Assembly: GCF_013387485.1 (NCBI RefSeq)
Contig: NZ_JABBXB010000002.1
Span: forward strand, 310,001-374,000
Length of the DNA: 64,000 nt
Direction of reading: 5' to 3'
Origin: Stenotrophomonas sp. SAM-B
GTDB lineage: Bacteria; Pseudomonadota; Gammaproteobacteria; Xanthomonadales; Xanthomonadaceae
In this document: piece after piece, positions 29,472 through 38,237 of the stretch
Layout of the letters: every line of letters starts with the position of its first letter
How positions within the stretch are numbered: position 1 is the first letter of the stretch
The notes under the pieces: generated by a model
What the model was told of the DNA's origin: nothing
Seen by the model: only the letters and a program-made list of their open reading frames with translations
Database searches by the model: none
Translations under genes and position numbers: made by a program

Positions 29472-31451
29472 GTGCTTGGAAAGTTGAACCTCGAAGCGAT
29501 TCCCTACCACGACCCGATCATCATGTCGGCGCTGGTGGGCTCGCTGCTGCTGGGCGTGGCGATCGTCGCGGCCATTACGTACTACAAGAAGTGGGGCTAT
29601 ATCTGGACCGAGTGGATCACCTCGGTGGACCACAAGAAGATCGGCGTGATGTACATCATCCTGGCCCTGGTCATGCTGGTGCGCGGCTTCGCCGATGCGC
29701 TGATGATGCGTGCCCAGCAGGCCATCGCGGCCAATGACAGTGCCGGCTATCTGCCCCCGGAGCACTACGACCAGATCTTCACCGCGCATGGCGTGATCAT
29801 GATCTTCTTCGTGGCCACGCCGCTGATCGTGGGCCTGATGAACATCGTGGTGCCGCTGCAGATCGGCGCGCGCGACGTCGCCTTCCCGTTCGTCAACTCG
29901 CTCAGCTTCTGGCTGTCGGCGGTCGGCGCGGTGCTGGTGATGCTGTCGATGTTCGTCGGCGATTTCGCCGCGACCGGCTGGGTCGCCTATCCGCCGCTGT
30001 CCGGGATCGAGTACAGCCCCACGGTGGGCGTGGACTACTACATCTGGTCACTGCAGGTCTCCGGCATCGGCACCACCCTGACCGGCCTGAACTTCATCGT
30101 CACCATCCTCAAGATGCGTGCACCGGGCATGGACCTGATGAAGATGCCGGTGTTCACCTGGACCGCGCTGATCACCAACATCCTGATCGTGGCGATCTTC
30201 CCGGTGCTGACCGCGACCCTGGCGCTGCTGACCATGGACCGCTACTTCGGGATGCATTTCTTCACCAATGACGCCGGCGGCAACGCCATGATGTACGTCA
30301 ACCTGATCTGGATCTGGGGCCATCCGGAAGTCTACGTGCTGATCCTGCCGTGCTTCGGCGCGTTCTCGGAGATCATCGCCACCTTCTCGGGCAAGCCGCT
30401 GTTCGGCTACCGCTCGATGGTCTACGCGACCTCGTCGATCGGCATCCTGTCGTTCTTCGTGTGGCTGCACCACTTCTTCACCATGGGCTCGGGCGCGAAC
30501 GTGAATGCGTTCTTCGGCATCATGACCTCGATCATCTCGATCCCCACCGGCGTGAAGCTGTTCAACTGGCTGTTCACCATGTACCGCGGCCGGATCCGCT
30601 ACCACTCCTCGACGTTGTGGACGATCGGCTTCATGGTCACCTTCGCCCTGGGTGGCATGACCGGCGTGATGCTGGCGATCCCGGGTGCCGATTTCGTGCT
30701 GCACAACAGCCTGTTCCTGATCGCGCACTTCCATAACGTGATCATCGGTGGCGTGGTGTTCGGCTGCCTGGCCGGCATCAGCTTCTGGTTCCCGAAAGCT
30801 TTTGGTTTCACCCTCAATGAGCGCTGGGGCAAGATTTCGTTCTGGTGCTGGCTGGTCGGTTTCTACCTGGCCTTCATGCCGCTATACGTGCTGGGCTTCA
30901 AGGGCATGACCCGCCGCATGAATCACTACGGCGTGGAGGGCTACCAGCCCTGGCTGATCGTGGCCGCGATCGGTGCGCTGGTGATCGCCGCCGGTATCGC
31001 CGCGATGTTCATCCAGTTCTATGTCAGCGTGCGTGACCGCAAGGCCAACATGGACCTCACCGGCGACCCGTGGAATGCGCGCAGCCTGGAGTGGGCCACG
31101 TCCTCGCCGCCGCCGTTCTACAACTTCGCCAAGCTGCCGACGATCACCTCGCTGGAACAGCACTGGGACGACAAGCAGCACGGCCGGGCCTGGCAGCGCC
31201 AGGACAGCTACGAGGACATCCACATGCCGCGCAATACCGCAGCGGGCGTGGTGATCTCGGTGTTCAGCCTGGTCCTGTGCTTCGCCCTGGTCTGGCACAT
31301 GTGGGTGCTGGCCGGCCTCGGCCTGATCGGTGTGATCGCCACCTTCGTGCTGCGTTCGTACGACCGTGACGTGGACTATTACGTGCCCGCCGCCGAGGTG
31401 AAGCGCATCGAAGACGCGCACTTCGCGCAGATGGAAGGAGCCAAGGCATGA
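29472..31451 (+). CDS. cyoB: Cytochrome bo3 ubiquinol oxidase subunit I
   Basis: The 659-residue catalytic heme-copper subunit. It has the family N-terminus [14 protein letters not shown]. The heme and CuB ligand motifs are present: [10 protein letters not shown] for a heme b His, [12 protein letters not shown] for the CuB His cross-linked to Tyr, [10 protein letters not shown] for two CuB His, and [12 protein letters not shown] for heme o3/b His. Length fits E. coli CyoB (663). I take the GTG at 29472, which matches homologous N-termini and lies 3 bases after the cyoA stop. It pumps protons while reducing O2 to water. Confidence 0.95.
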   Translation: MLGKLNLEAIPYHDPIIMSALVGSLLLGVAIVAAITYYKKWGYIWTEWITSVDHKKIGVMYIILALVMLVRGFADALMMRAQQAIAANDSAGYLPPEHYDQIFTAHGVIMIFFVATPLIVGLMNIVVPLQIGARDVAFPFVNSLSFWLSAVGAVLVMLSMFVGDFAATGWVAYPPLSGIEYSPTVGVDYYIWSLQVSGIGTTLTGLNFIVTILKMRAPGMDLMKMPVFTWTALITNILIVAIFPVLTATLALLTMDRYFGMHFFTNDAGGNAMMYVNLIWIWGHPEVYVLILPCFGAFSEIIATFSGKPLFGYRSMVYATSSIGILSFFVWLHHFFTMGSGANVNAFFGIMTSIISIPTGVKLFNWLFTMYRGRIRYHSSTLWTIGFMVTFALGGMTGVMLAIPGADFVLHNSLFLIAHFHNVIIGGVVFGCLAGISFWFPKAFGFTLNERWGKISFWCWLVGFYLAFMPLYVLGFKGMTRRMNHYGVEGYQPWLIVAAIGALVIAAGIAAMFIQFYVSVRDRKANMDLTGDPWNARSLEWATSSPPPFYNFAKLPTITSLEQHWDDKQHGRAWQRQDSYEDIHMPRNTAAGVVISVFSLVLCFALVWHMWVLAGLGLIGVIATFVLRSYDRDVDYYVPAAEVKRIEDAHFAQMEGAKA

Positions 31452-32086
31452 GCGGCGATACCCTGACCGCTGCTTCGCAGCACGGGCAGCTCGCGGCCGG
31501 TCATCACGACCACGCCCACGAGCACCACGACGACGGCAACAAGACCGTCGTCGGGTTCTGGATGTACTTGATGGGCGACTGCCTGATCTTCGCGGTGCTG
31601 TTCGCCACCTTCGGCGTGCTGCTCAACGGCACGGCCGATGGCCCCAGCGGGAAAGAGCTGTTCAAGCTGGGCTTCGTGCTCTCCGAAACGGTGGTGCTGC
31701 TGCTCAGCAGCTTCACCTTCGGCCTGGCGATGCTTGGCATGCAGGCCGGCAGGCGCAACCAGGTGGTGGGCTGGCTGGCCGTGACCGGCGTGCTCGGTGC
31801 GGTATTCATCGGCATGGAGCTGTATGAGTTCGCCGAGCTGATCCATGAAGGCGCCACCCCGGACGTGAGCGCGTATCTGTCGGCGTATTTCACGCTGGTG
31901 GCCACGCACGGCCTGCACGTCACCTTCGGCCTGCTGTGGCTGGCCATCATGATCCACCAGGTGCTGAAGTTTGGCCTGGACGGGATCGTGCGCCGCCGCC
32001 TGGCCTGCCTGAGCCTGTTCTGGCACTTCCTGGATCTGATCTGGATCTGTGTGTTCACCTTCGTCTACCTGCGGGAGTTCGTATGA
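31448..32086 (+). CDS. cyoC: Cytochrome bo3 ubiquinol oxidase subunit III
   Basis: A 212-residue subunit with five hydrophobic segments and a His-rich N-terminus ([13 protein letters not shown]). It has [23 protein letters not shown], the conserved [13 protein letters not shown] and the terminal [18 protein letters not shown]. It overlaps cyoB by ATGA and cyoD by the same device, so the operon is translationally coupled. It is a structural subunit without redox centres. Confidence 0.93.
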   Translation: MSGDTLTAASQHGQLAAGHHDHAHEHHDDGNKTVVGFWMYLMGDCLIFAVLFATFGVLLNGTADGPSGKELFKLGFVLSETVVLLLSSFTFGLAMLGMQAGRRNQVVGWLAVTGVLGAVFIGMELYEFAELIHEGATPDVSAYLSAYFTLVATHGLHVTFGLLWLAIMIHQVLKFGLDGIVRRRLACLSLFWHFLDLIWICVFTFVYLREFV

Positions 32087-32406
32087 GCGGCCACGCCACC
32101 CTGAAGGGCTACATCCTCGGCCTGCTGCTGTGCCTGGTGCTGACCGGCGCCTCGTTCACCGTGGTCATGACCGGGCTGGTACCGCAGCCGCTGCGGCTGA
32201 CCGCGATCGTGGTGCTGTGCGTGGTGCAGCTGGTCGCGCAGCTGGTGCTGTTCCTGCATATCGGGGCAGGGCGCAGCCAGCGCGAGAACACCGGCATCTT
32301 CCTGTGCACCGCCTTCCTGATCGCCATCGTGGTGGCCGGCTCGCTGTGGGTGATGCACAACGCCAACCTCAACATGATGCCGATGCAGATGTCGGGCACG
32401 CCATGA
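32083..32406 (+). CDS. cyoD: Cytochrome bo3 ubiquinol oxidase subunit IV
   Basis: A 107-residue, three-TM subunit: LKGYILGLLLCLVLTGASFTVV, LTAIVVLCVVQLVAQLVLFLHI and FLCTAFLIAIVVAGSLWVMHN, ending MMPMQM. This matches CyoD, a small assembly and stability subunit. In many cyo operons cyoE (heme O synthase) follows; here a PCuAC copper chaperone gene overlaps its stop instead. Confidence 0.92.
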   Translation: MSGHATLKGYILGLLLCLVLTGASFTVVMTGLVPQPLRLTAIVVLCVVQLVAQLVLFLHIGAGRSQRENTGIFLCTAFLIAIVVAGSLWVMHNANLNMMPMQMSGTP

Positions 32407-32885
32407 GCAGGTCCCGCGCCGGCGCCCTGTGGGTCGGGCTGCTGTTGACGAGCTCCCTGATGCCGGTGGTGGCAGCGGCCGCGCCGATCCACGCCGCGGC
32501 AACGGTGTCGGTCAGCGATCCGTGGATCCGGCTGCCACCACCGGCGGCGAGCGTGGCGGCCGGCTATGTCCAGCTGCATAACGGTGGCGGGCCGGACCGG
32601 CTGCTGTCCGCCTCGTCCGCGGCGTTCGCCGAGGTGCAGATCCATGCCATGCGCATGGACGGTGAAGTGATGCGCATGGAAGCGCTGCCCGATGGCCTGG
32701 CCTTGCCGGAAGGCCAGACCGTGCCACTGCAGCCCGGCGGCTACCACCTCATGCTGTTGAAGCCCAAGCGGCCGTTGTCGGCCGGGCAGACGGTGCGGAT
32801 CAAACTCCGGTTCGCCCACGGTGCCGAACAGGCGGTGGACTTCAGCGTGCGCGACGGCCTGGTCGCGCAGGGAGCGGCGAAGTGA
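32403..32885 (+). CDS. PCuAC periplasmic copper chaperone
   Basis: A 160-residue exported protein with signal peptide ending AAAA-PIHA. The PCuAC copper site is complete: H81, M92, H115 and M117, i.e. the H-x10-M-x22-H-x-M pattern within EVQIHAMRM, RMEALPDG and GGYHLMLLKPKRPL. Such proteins deliver Cu(I) to oxidase metal centres, often with SCO. It overlaps cyoD by ATGA and the SCO gene by the same, so it is co-expressed with the oxidase. CuB of CyoB is the likely recipient, since this oxidase has no CuA. Confidence 0.88.
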   Translation: MSRSRAGALWVGLLLTSSLMPVVAAAAPIHAAATVSVSDPWIRLPPPAASVAAGYVQLHNGGGPDRLLSASSAAFAEVQIHAMRMDGEVMRMEALPDGLALPEGQTVPLQPGGYHLMLLKPKRPLSAGQTVRIKLRFAHGAEQAVDFSVRDGLVAQGAAK

Positions 32886-33451
32886 GCCGTCGGCTCGGCG
32901 CGGGCCTGCTGGCACTGATGCTGCTGGCCGGCTGCGCCGACGGGCAGGCACCGGTAATGGGCCAGGCGGCCTTTGCGGCCGTGACGCTGGAGAGCAGCGA
33001 CGGCCGCACGTTGACCATCCGGGATCTGCAGGGCAAGCCGAGCCTGCTGTTCTTCGGGTTCACCCATTGCCCCGAGGTGTGCCCGCTGAGCCTGGTCAAG
33101 GCGGTGCAGATCAAGCGCCTCCTGGGCCCGGCGGCAGAGCGACTGCAGGTCGTCTTCGTGACGGTCGACCCGCAGCGCGATACACCGGCGCACCTGCGCG
33201 AGTACCTGGCCGCCTTCGATCCGGGCTTCCTCGGCCTGGCCGGTGACGAGGCGGGCACGCGTGCCATCGCCGAAAGCCTGGGCGTGAGCTATCGCCGGGT
33301 CGGCGAGGGCGACACCGCGACCTTCGAGCACACCGCGTCGTGGTTCCTGCTCGGCGCCGACGGACAGCTGCAGGATGTGTACGGCTATGCGATGAGCGAG
33401 CAGGCGATCGTGGAGAAGCTGCGCGGTCGGCTGGCGGCGGCCGGCACGTGA
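32882..33451 (+). CDS. SCO1/SenC-family copper-insertion lipoprotein
   Basis: A 189-residue thioredoxin-fold lipoprotein with lipobox LLAGC (C18). The copper ligands are C63 and C67 in FTHCPEVCPLS and H150 in FEHTASWFLLG. VTVDPQRDTPAHLREY is the other family hallmark. It probably works with the PCuAC protein encoded just upstream in maturing the quinol oxidase. It is the last gene of the six-gene cyo unit. Confidence 0.9.
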   Translation: MSRRLGAGLLALMLLAGCADGQAPVMGQAAFAAVTLESSDGRTLTIRDLQGKPSLLFFGFTHCPEVCPLSLVKAVQIKRLLGPAAERLQVVFVTVDPQRDTPAHLREYLAAFDPGFLGLAGDEAGTRAIAESLGVSYRRVGEGDTATFEHTASWFLLGADGQLQDVYGYAMSEQAIVEKLRGRLAAAGT

Positions 33452-33488
33452 GGCCGTTGACGGCCACGTTCCGAGGGCGGGCACTGCG

Positions 33489-34988
33489 ATGAGCCGTACT
33501 GCGCCCAACCGCTCCGATGCCGTGCTGCTGCTCGGCTCGGCCGGCTGCGCGCTCACCGTGCTCGACACCAATGTGGTCGGTGTGGTGCTGCCGACCATCG
33601 CGCGCGATCTGTCGGCCTCCTTCGCGGACATCGAGTGGGTGGTCAGTGCCTACGTGCTGTGCTTCGCCGCGTTGCTGCTGCCGGCGGGCACCCTGGCCGA
33701 CCGCATCGGTCGCCGGCGCCTGTTCCTGATCGGCTTGAGCCTGTTCGCCCTGACCTCGGTGGCGTGCGGCATCGCCGGTACTGCGATGGCCTTGTACCTG
33801 GCACGGGCCGGGCAGGGCGCGGCGGCCGCGTTCATGCTGGCACCGGCACTGTCGTTGATCGGGCATGCGCACCAGACCGCTCCCTCGCGTGCGCGTGCCT
33901 GGGCGATATGGGGCGCTATCATGGGCCTGACCATGGTGCTCTCGCCGTTGATCGGCGGCGCCATCGCCACCTGGTTCGGCTGGCGCTGGGCCTTCCATAT
34001 CAATCTTCCCCTGTGCCTGCTGCTGGCCGGCCTGGCGTGGACCTTCGTGCCGGAATCGCGTGATCCAGTCAGCCGTCGCGTCGACGTGCCGGGCGTACTG
34101 CTGTTCGCGGGCAGCATGCTGTCGTGGACCTGGGCGCTGATCCGCGGACCGGTGGAAGGCTGGGGCAGCGCGGCGGTGCTGCCGTGGCTGCTGGCCGGCA
34201 CGGTGCTGGCCGCGGCCTTCATCGTGGTCGAACAGCGCCGGGCCCAGCCCATGCTCGACCTGCGCCTGTTCCGCGCGCCGGCGCTGGTGGGCGCAGTGCT
34301 GGTGATGTTCGCCTACGCCGCCTGCGTACAGGTGATGGCCTCGTTGCTGCCGCTGCTGCTGCAGAACGCCCGCGGCGACAGCGTGCTGCAGGCCGGCGTG
34401 CACATGCTGCCGTTTGCGCTGGCGATGCTGCTGCTGCCGTTCCTCGGTCGCCGCCTCGGCACGCGATGGGCTTCCGGCCAGATCCTGGCGCTTGGCCTGG
34501 GCGTGGCCGTGATCGGCAACCTCGGCATCGCCGTGGCGCTGTGGCAGCACAGCAGTGCGGGCCTGCTGCTGGCGATGGCCGTGCTGGGCAGTGGCGGTGG
34601 GCTGCTCAATGGCGAAACGCAGAAGGCGATCATGAGCGTGATCCCGCCGGACCGCGCCGGCATGGCCTCGGGCATCAGTACCACCGCGCGCTTCACCGGC
34701 ATCCTGATCGGGTTCGCCACGCTCGGTGCGGTGCTGTCCAGCCATGTACGTGACGCCGCCCGCGGCGCGCTGACCGAGGCCGGGCAGGCATGGACGCCGG
34801 TGCTGATCGAGCGCGTGGTGGTGGGCGAGCTGTCCGTGCAGGGCGCGGCCAGCGACAGCCTCACGCGGCTGGCCCGCAACGCCTATGCGGAGGGGGCGGC
34901 CTATGCGTTCGTGACGGCCGCCGCGATCGCACTGGTGGCGATGCTGCTGACGAACGCGCTGATGGCGAGGCGCTGTTCGCAGGGGTAG
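33489..34988 (+). CDS. MFS transporter, DHA2 (EmrB/QacA) family
   Basis: A 499-residue, predicted 14-TM drug:H+ antiporter. Motif LTVLDTNVVGVVLPTIARDL with SFADIEWVVSAYVLCFAALLLPAGTLADRIGRRRLFLIGL is classic for the family. The antiporter motif C region MGLTMVLSPLIGGAIATWFGWRWAFHINLP is also present. It stands 37 bases after the SCO gene but has a different function and may have its own promoter. No regulator or adaptor adjoins it. Substrate unknown. Confidence 0.87.
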   Translation: MSRTAPNRSDAVLLLGSAGCALTVLDTNVVGVVLPTIARDLSASFADIEWVVSAYVLCFAALLLPAGTLADRIGRRRLFLIGLSLFALTSVACGIAGTAMALYLARAGQGAAAAFMLAPALSLIGHAHQTAPSRARAWAIWGAIMGLTMVLSPLIGGAIATWFGWRWAFHINLPLCLLLAGLAWTFVPESRDPVSRRVDVPGVLLFAGSMLSWTWALIRGPVEGWGSAAVLPWLLAGTVLAAAFIVVEQRRAQPMLDLRLFRAPALVGAVLVMFAYAACVQVMASLLPLLLQNARGDSVLQAGVHMLPFALAMLLLPFLGRRLGTRWASGQILALGLGVAVIGNLGIAVALWQHSSAGLLLAMAVLGSGGGLLNGETQKAIMSVIPPDRAGMASGISTTARFTGILIGFATLGAVLSSHVRDAARGALTEAGQAWTPVLIERVVVGELSVQGAASDSLTRLARNAYAEGAAYAFVTAAAIALVAMLLTNALMARRCSQG

Positions 34989-34999
34989 AGCGCCGGTGG

Positions 35000-35028
35000 G
35001 TCGCATCCACGCGGGGCGTGGATCTACC
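35000..35028 (-). repeat. REP/SMAG-like palindrome at the methyltransferase stop codon
   Basis: ATCCACGC-GGG-GCGTGGAT (35005-35023) is followed by CTACC, which on the minus strand reads GGTAG before the stem, the hallmark of Stenotrophomonas palindromes. The TAG of that GTAG head is the stop codon of the methyltransferase gene. Confidence 0.75.
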
Positions 35029-35857
35029 AGGCGCGGGCGCGCACATCCCAGCAGGCGGCGGTGAACGTCACCGCATCGCCTTCAACGAACGGGGCAAAGG
35101 CCTGCAGTACCGCGTCCATCACCTGCGACCGTGCAGCCGCTTCGAGTGGCGCATTCCGTAACGCGCTTCCGACCGGTCCCAGCAAGGTCACGTAGGTGGC
35201 CAGGTCCGCACGGTCGATCCGGCAGACTACGTCCAGCGGCAGGATCTCGACGTCCTCCCAGCCCGCGGCCGCCAGGATCTGCTCGACCTGCGTACGGTCG
35301 GCGAACGCGAACTGCCCCGGCCCCCCGGGCTGGCGCGCGGGCAGGGTCAACCACGGCGCGGCCGCGCGCTCGGCGGTGGTCATGAAGGCATTCTCGTCGG
35401 GGCCGCGCCAGGCCAGGGCCTGCAGCACGCCGCCGCGTTTCGCCGCCCGCTGCAGCTGTCCGAAGGCCTGCACGGGATCATCGAAGAACATCACCCCGAA
35501 GCGCGACACGATCCGGTCCAGACTTCCCGGCAGGAACGCGTGCTGCTGCGCGTCGGCGACGATGAACTCCACGGCCAGCCCGGCACGCTGCGCGCGTTCA
35601 CGCGCCATGGCGATCATCGGGGCCGAGATGTCGACCCCGATAACATGCCCGCCGGGGCCCAGCCGCCCGGCAATCGCCAGCGCCACCGCGCCGGTCCCGC
35701 AGCCCACATCGAGGACGTGCAGTTCTTCGCCGGGCGGGATCGCCTCGACCAGGTGGGTGGCAAGCGGCGCGAACATCTGGTCGAGAATGTGCTGCGCCTC
35801 CACCCACGCCTCACCGGCGGGGCCATTCCATAGCGCGTGCTGCGAGGTATCGGTCAT
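35024..35857 (-). CDS. Class I SAM-dependent methyltransferase
   Basis: A 277-residue Rossmann-fold methyltransferase. Motif I is LDVGCGTGAVALAIAGRLG, motif II is VIGVDISAPMIAMARERA, and the post motif VEFIVADAQQHAFLPGSLDRIVSRFGVMFFDDP resembles UbiE/COQ5-like small-molecule methyltransferases. The start at 35857 (MTDTSQHALWNG) matches the family N-terminus WNGPAGEAWVE. No pathway context. The TAG stop lies inside a REP palindrome. Confidence 0.85.
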   Translation of the reverse strand: MTDTSQHALWNGPAGEAWVEAQHILDQMFAPLATHLVEAIPPGEELHVLDVGCGTGAVALAIAGRLGPGGHVIGVDISAPMIAMARERAQRAGLAVEFIVADAQQHAFLPGSLDRIVSRFGVMFFDDPVQAFGQLQRAAKRGGVLQALAWRGPDENAFMTTAERAAAPWLTLPARQPGGPGQFAFADRTQVEQILAAAGWEDVEILPLDVVCRIDRADLATYVTLLGPVGSALRNAPLEAAARSQVMDAVLQAFAPFVEGDAVTFTAACWDVRARAW

Positions 35858-35941
35858 TGCGTGGCTCGATCTGGGCTTGCCAGTGGGATGAGGAGCTCGC
35901 ACTGTGCCACCTCAACCTTCGTTGAGGTCAAGTGGGGATGC

Positions 35942-37288
35942 TCAGCCCCGCCACACATCCACCAGCAGTTTCACGTTCAAGACGATGATCAGGCCGCCGA
36001 TCAGCCATGACAGCGCGATCAGCCAGCGCGGCGCGACCAGGGCCCCCATCTTGGCCTTGTCCGACACGAACCGCACCAGCGGTACCACCGCGAACGGCAG
36101 CTGCATCGACAGCAGCACCTGGCTCAGCACCAGCAACCGCGCGGTGCCCTGCTCGCCGTAGATCGCGGTGACCACCACCACCGGCACGATCGCGATGCCA
36201 CGGGTGATCAGGCGCCGTGCCCACGGGGCAATCCGCAGCCGCAGGAAACCTTCCATTACGATCTGCCCGGCCAGCGTGGCGGTCACTGTCGAGTTGATCC
36301 CCGAGGCGAGCAGGGCGACCGCGAACAGGGTGGAGGCCAGCCCTACGCCGAGCATCGGCGCCAGCAGCTCGTATGCCTGCTCGATCTCCTGCACGTCGGT
36401 ACGGCCGTGCGCATGGAACACCGCTGCCGCCAGGATCAGGATCGAGGCGTTGATGAAGAGCGCCAGCATCAGGGCGATGGTGCTGTCGGTCACCGCCCAG
36501 CGCATTGCACTGCGGCGCCCGGCATCGGTGCGTGGGTAAGCCCGGGTCTGCACGATGGAGGAGTGCAGGTAGAGGTTGTGTGGCATCACGGTGGCACCGA
36601 TGATGCCGATCGCCAGGTACAGCGCCTTGGGGTCGGTCACTACCTGCGCGTGCGGGATGAAGCCGGCCAGCACGGCCTGCAGCGGCGGGGCGGCGATGAA
36701 GATCTGGATCGCGAAGCAGCCGAAGATCACCAGCAGCAGCGCGATCACGAAGGCTTCCAGCGCGCGGAAGCCGCGGTTCATCAGCAGCAGCACCAGCACC
36801 ACGTCCACCGCGGTGATGATCGCGCCGGCCAGCAGCGGGATGCCGAACAGCAGCTTCAGCGCGATCGCCGTGCCGATCACCTCGGCCAGATCGCAGGCGA
36901 TGATCGCGATCTCGCACAGCAGCCACAGGCCCAGGTTCACCGGCCGCGAATAGTGATCGCGGCACGCCTGCGCCAGATCCCGTCCGGTCGCGATGCCCAG
37001 CCGCGCGGACAGCCCCTGCAGCACGATCGCCATCAGATTGGAGAGCAGGATCACCGACAGCAGCAGATAGCCGAACTGCGCGCCGCCGGCGATGTCCGTG
37101 GCCCAGTTGCCCGGGTCCATGTAGCCGACCGAAATCATGTAGCCGGGGCCGAGGAAGGCCAGCAGCCGGAACCACCAGTGGCCGCCGCTGGGCACCGCCA
37201 CGCTGGCGTTCATCTCACCCAGGCTGGGCGTGTGCCCGGCCGAGGAAGGCCAGGCAGGGGAGTTCCCGGGGCGGCGTTGGGTGTCCAC
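35942..37288 (-). CDS. mntH: Nramp-family Mn2+/Fe2+ transporter MntH
   Basis: A 448-residue H+-coupled divalent metal importer with 11 TM segments. The TM1 metal motif MDPGN is within [18 protein letters not shown], and the TM6 motif is [15 protein letters not shown]. These Asp, Asn, Met and His residues are the Mn/Fe ligands. The 448-residue form uses a GTG at 37288; an ATG at 37213 is an alternative start. An MntR-type palindrome lies 7 bases upstream of the GTG, which argues the true start may be the internal ATG. Repression by manganese is expected. Confidence 0.9.
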   Translation of the reverse strand: MDTQRRPGNSPAWPSSAGHTPSLGEMNASVAVPSGGHWWFRLLAFLGPGYMISVGYMDPGNWATDIAGGAQFGYLLLSVILLSNLMAIVLQGLSARLGIATGRDLAQACRDHYSRPVNLGLWLLCEIAIIACDLAEVIGTAIALKLLFGIPLLAGAIITAVDVVLVLLLMNRGFRALEAFVIALLLVIFGCFAIQIFIAAPPLQAVLAGFIPHAQVVTDPKALYLAIGIIGATVMPHNLYLHSSIVQTRAYPRTDAGRRSAMRWAVTDSTIALMLALFINASILILAAAVFHAHGRTDVQEIEQAYELLAPMLGVGLASTLFAVALLASGINSTVTATLAGQIVMEGFLRLRIAPWARRLITRGIAIVPVVVVTAIYGEQGTARLLVLSQVLLSMQLPFAVVPLVRFVSDKAKMGALVAPRWLIALSWLIGGLIIVLNVKLLVDVWRG

Positions 37289-37294
37289 GGCCGC

Positions 37295-37314
37295 AATATA
37301 GCAGAGGCTATGTT
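37295..37314. promoter_or_regulatory. MntR-type operator upstream of mntH
   Basis: AATATAGC (37295-37302) and GCTATGTT (37307-37314) flank AGAG. This nearly perfect dyad closely resembles the MntR site before enterobacterial mntH (arms AACATAGC / GCTATGTT). No mntR gene lies in this window. Confidence 0.75.
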
Positions 37315-37414
37315 AGTAAGTCTTTGCAATCTGTGGCCTCCGCGATTTGTTGGCTCCCAACGTCTTAACCCTGAACCGCGTATCGTCATCGCTCTTTTCA
37401 GCTGGAGTGGATGC

Positions 37415-38185
37415 ATGCGTTGGATCGTGTTGTTGGCCGCATTGGCGATGCCCGTAGTGGCGTGGCTCTCACAGACCGGCATGTTCGGCCCGACCAACGG
37501 CGCAGTGTCCGACCAGTATCCGACGCTGCTGGTGGCGGCCGGGTACGCCTTCGCTATCTGGGGCGTGATCTTCCTGTGGGACGTGCTGTTCGGGTTCTGG
37601 CAGCTGCGCCTGCGCAAGCCCGACATCACCGGGGTGCGCCCGTGGGCCGCGGCGGGCTTCGCGCTCACCGCCGCCTGGATGCCGGTGTTCTCCAACCAGT
37701 GGTTCCTGCCGGCGCTGGCGATCATCTGGGCCGCCTTGCTCTGCCTGATCGTGGCCGCCTACCGCGCTTCGCCGATCACCGCTCCGGGCGGTCAGCGCGC
37801 CTGGGCCGCCTATCCGCTCGGGTTGCATGCAGGCTGGCTGTCGCTGGCGGCCTACCTCAACACTGCCCAGGTGATCGTCGCCTACCGCTGGTTGCCGACC
37901 GACAACATGCTCGGCTGGAGCCTGGTGCTGCTGGTCCTGGCCACGCTGTTGGTGCTCGTCGTGAACCAGCTGCTGCGCGGGCATTTCGCCTATCCGGCGG
38001 CCGTGATCTGGGCGCTGGCCGGCATGTACGTCAAGCAGTCCGGCTGGGATCTGCCGGGGGCGGGGAACATCGCCACCCTGGCCCTGGTACTGATCATCAT
38101 CGTGGTGATCCAGACCGTCTGGTTGCGCGTACGCGCGTACCGCCAGCCGCGCGCGATCGCCGCCGCGCACCGTCATCGTCGTTGA
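37415..38185 (+). CDS. Multi-pass membrane protein, possibly TspO/MBR-related
   Basis: A 256-residue, tryptophan-rich integral membrane protein with about seven hydrophobic segments, e.g. WIVLLAALAMPVVAWLSQTG, YAFAIWGVIFLWDVLFGFW, WFLPALAIIWAALLCLIVAAY and LALVLIIIVVIQTVWLRV. The AIWGVIFLWD and FSNQWFLPAL stretches recall the tryptophan-rich sensory protein family, but I am not certain of that. Promoter space is shared with mntH, which diverges. Function unknown. Confidence 0.6.
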   Translation: MRWIVLLAALAMPVVAWLSQTGMFGPTNGAVSDQYPTLLVAAGYAFAIWGVIFLWDVLFGFWQLRLRKPDITGVRPWAAAGFALTAAWMPVFSNQWFLPALAIIWAALLCLIVAAYRASPITAPGGQRAWAAYPLGLHAGWLSLAAYLNTAQVIVAYRWLPTDNMLGWSLVLLVLATLLVLVVNQLLRGHFAYPAAVIWALAGMYVKQSGWDLPGAGNIATLALVLIIIVVIQTVWLRVRAYRQPRAIAAAHRHRR

Positions 38186-38207
38186 TTCCCGTTGCAGGAG
38201 ACCCCCC

Positions 38208-38237
38208 ATGAACATCGTGAAGAAGGAGCGTTGCTGA
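38208..38237 (+). CDS. Nine-codon upstream open frame coupled to MDR gene
   Basis: ATG at 38208 is preceded by CAGGAG (spacing 8) and encodes MNIVKKERC before TGA at 38235-38237. The last A of the stop is the first base of the next gene's ATG. The ribosome site of the downstream gene (AAGGAG) lies within this mini-frame. It could be a leader that couples or attenuates translation, or a chance frame with a good ribosome site. Confidence 0.4.
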   Translation: MNIVKKERC

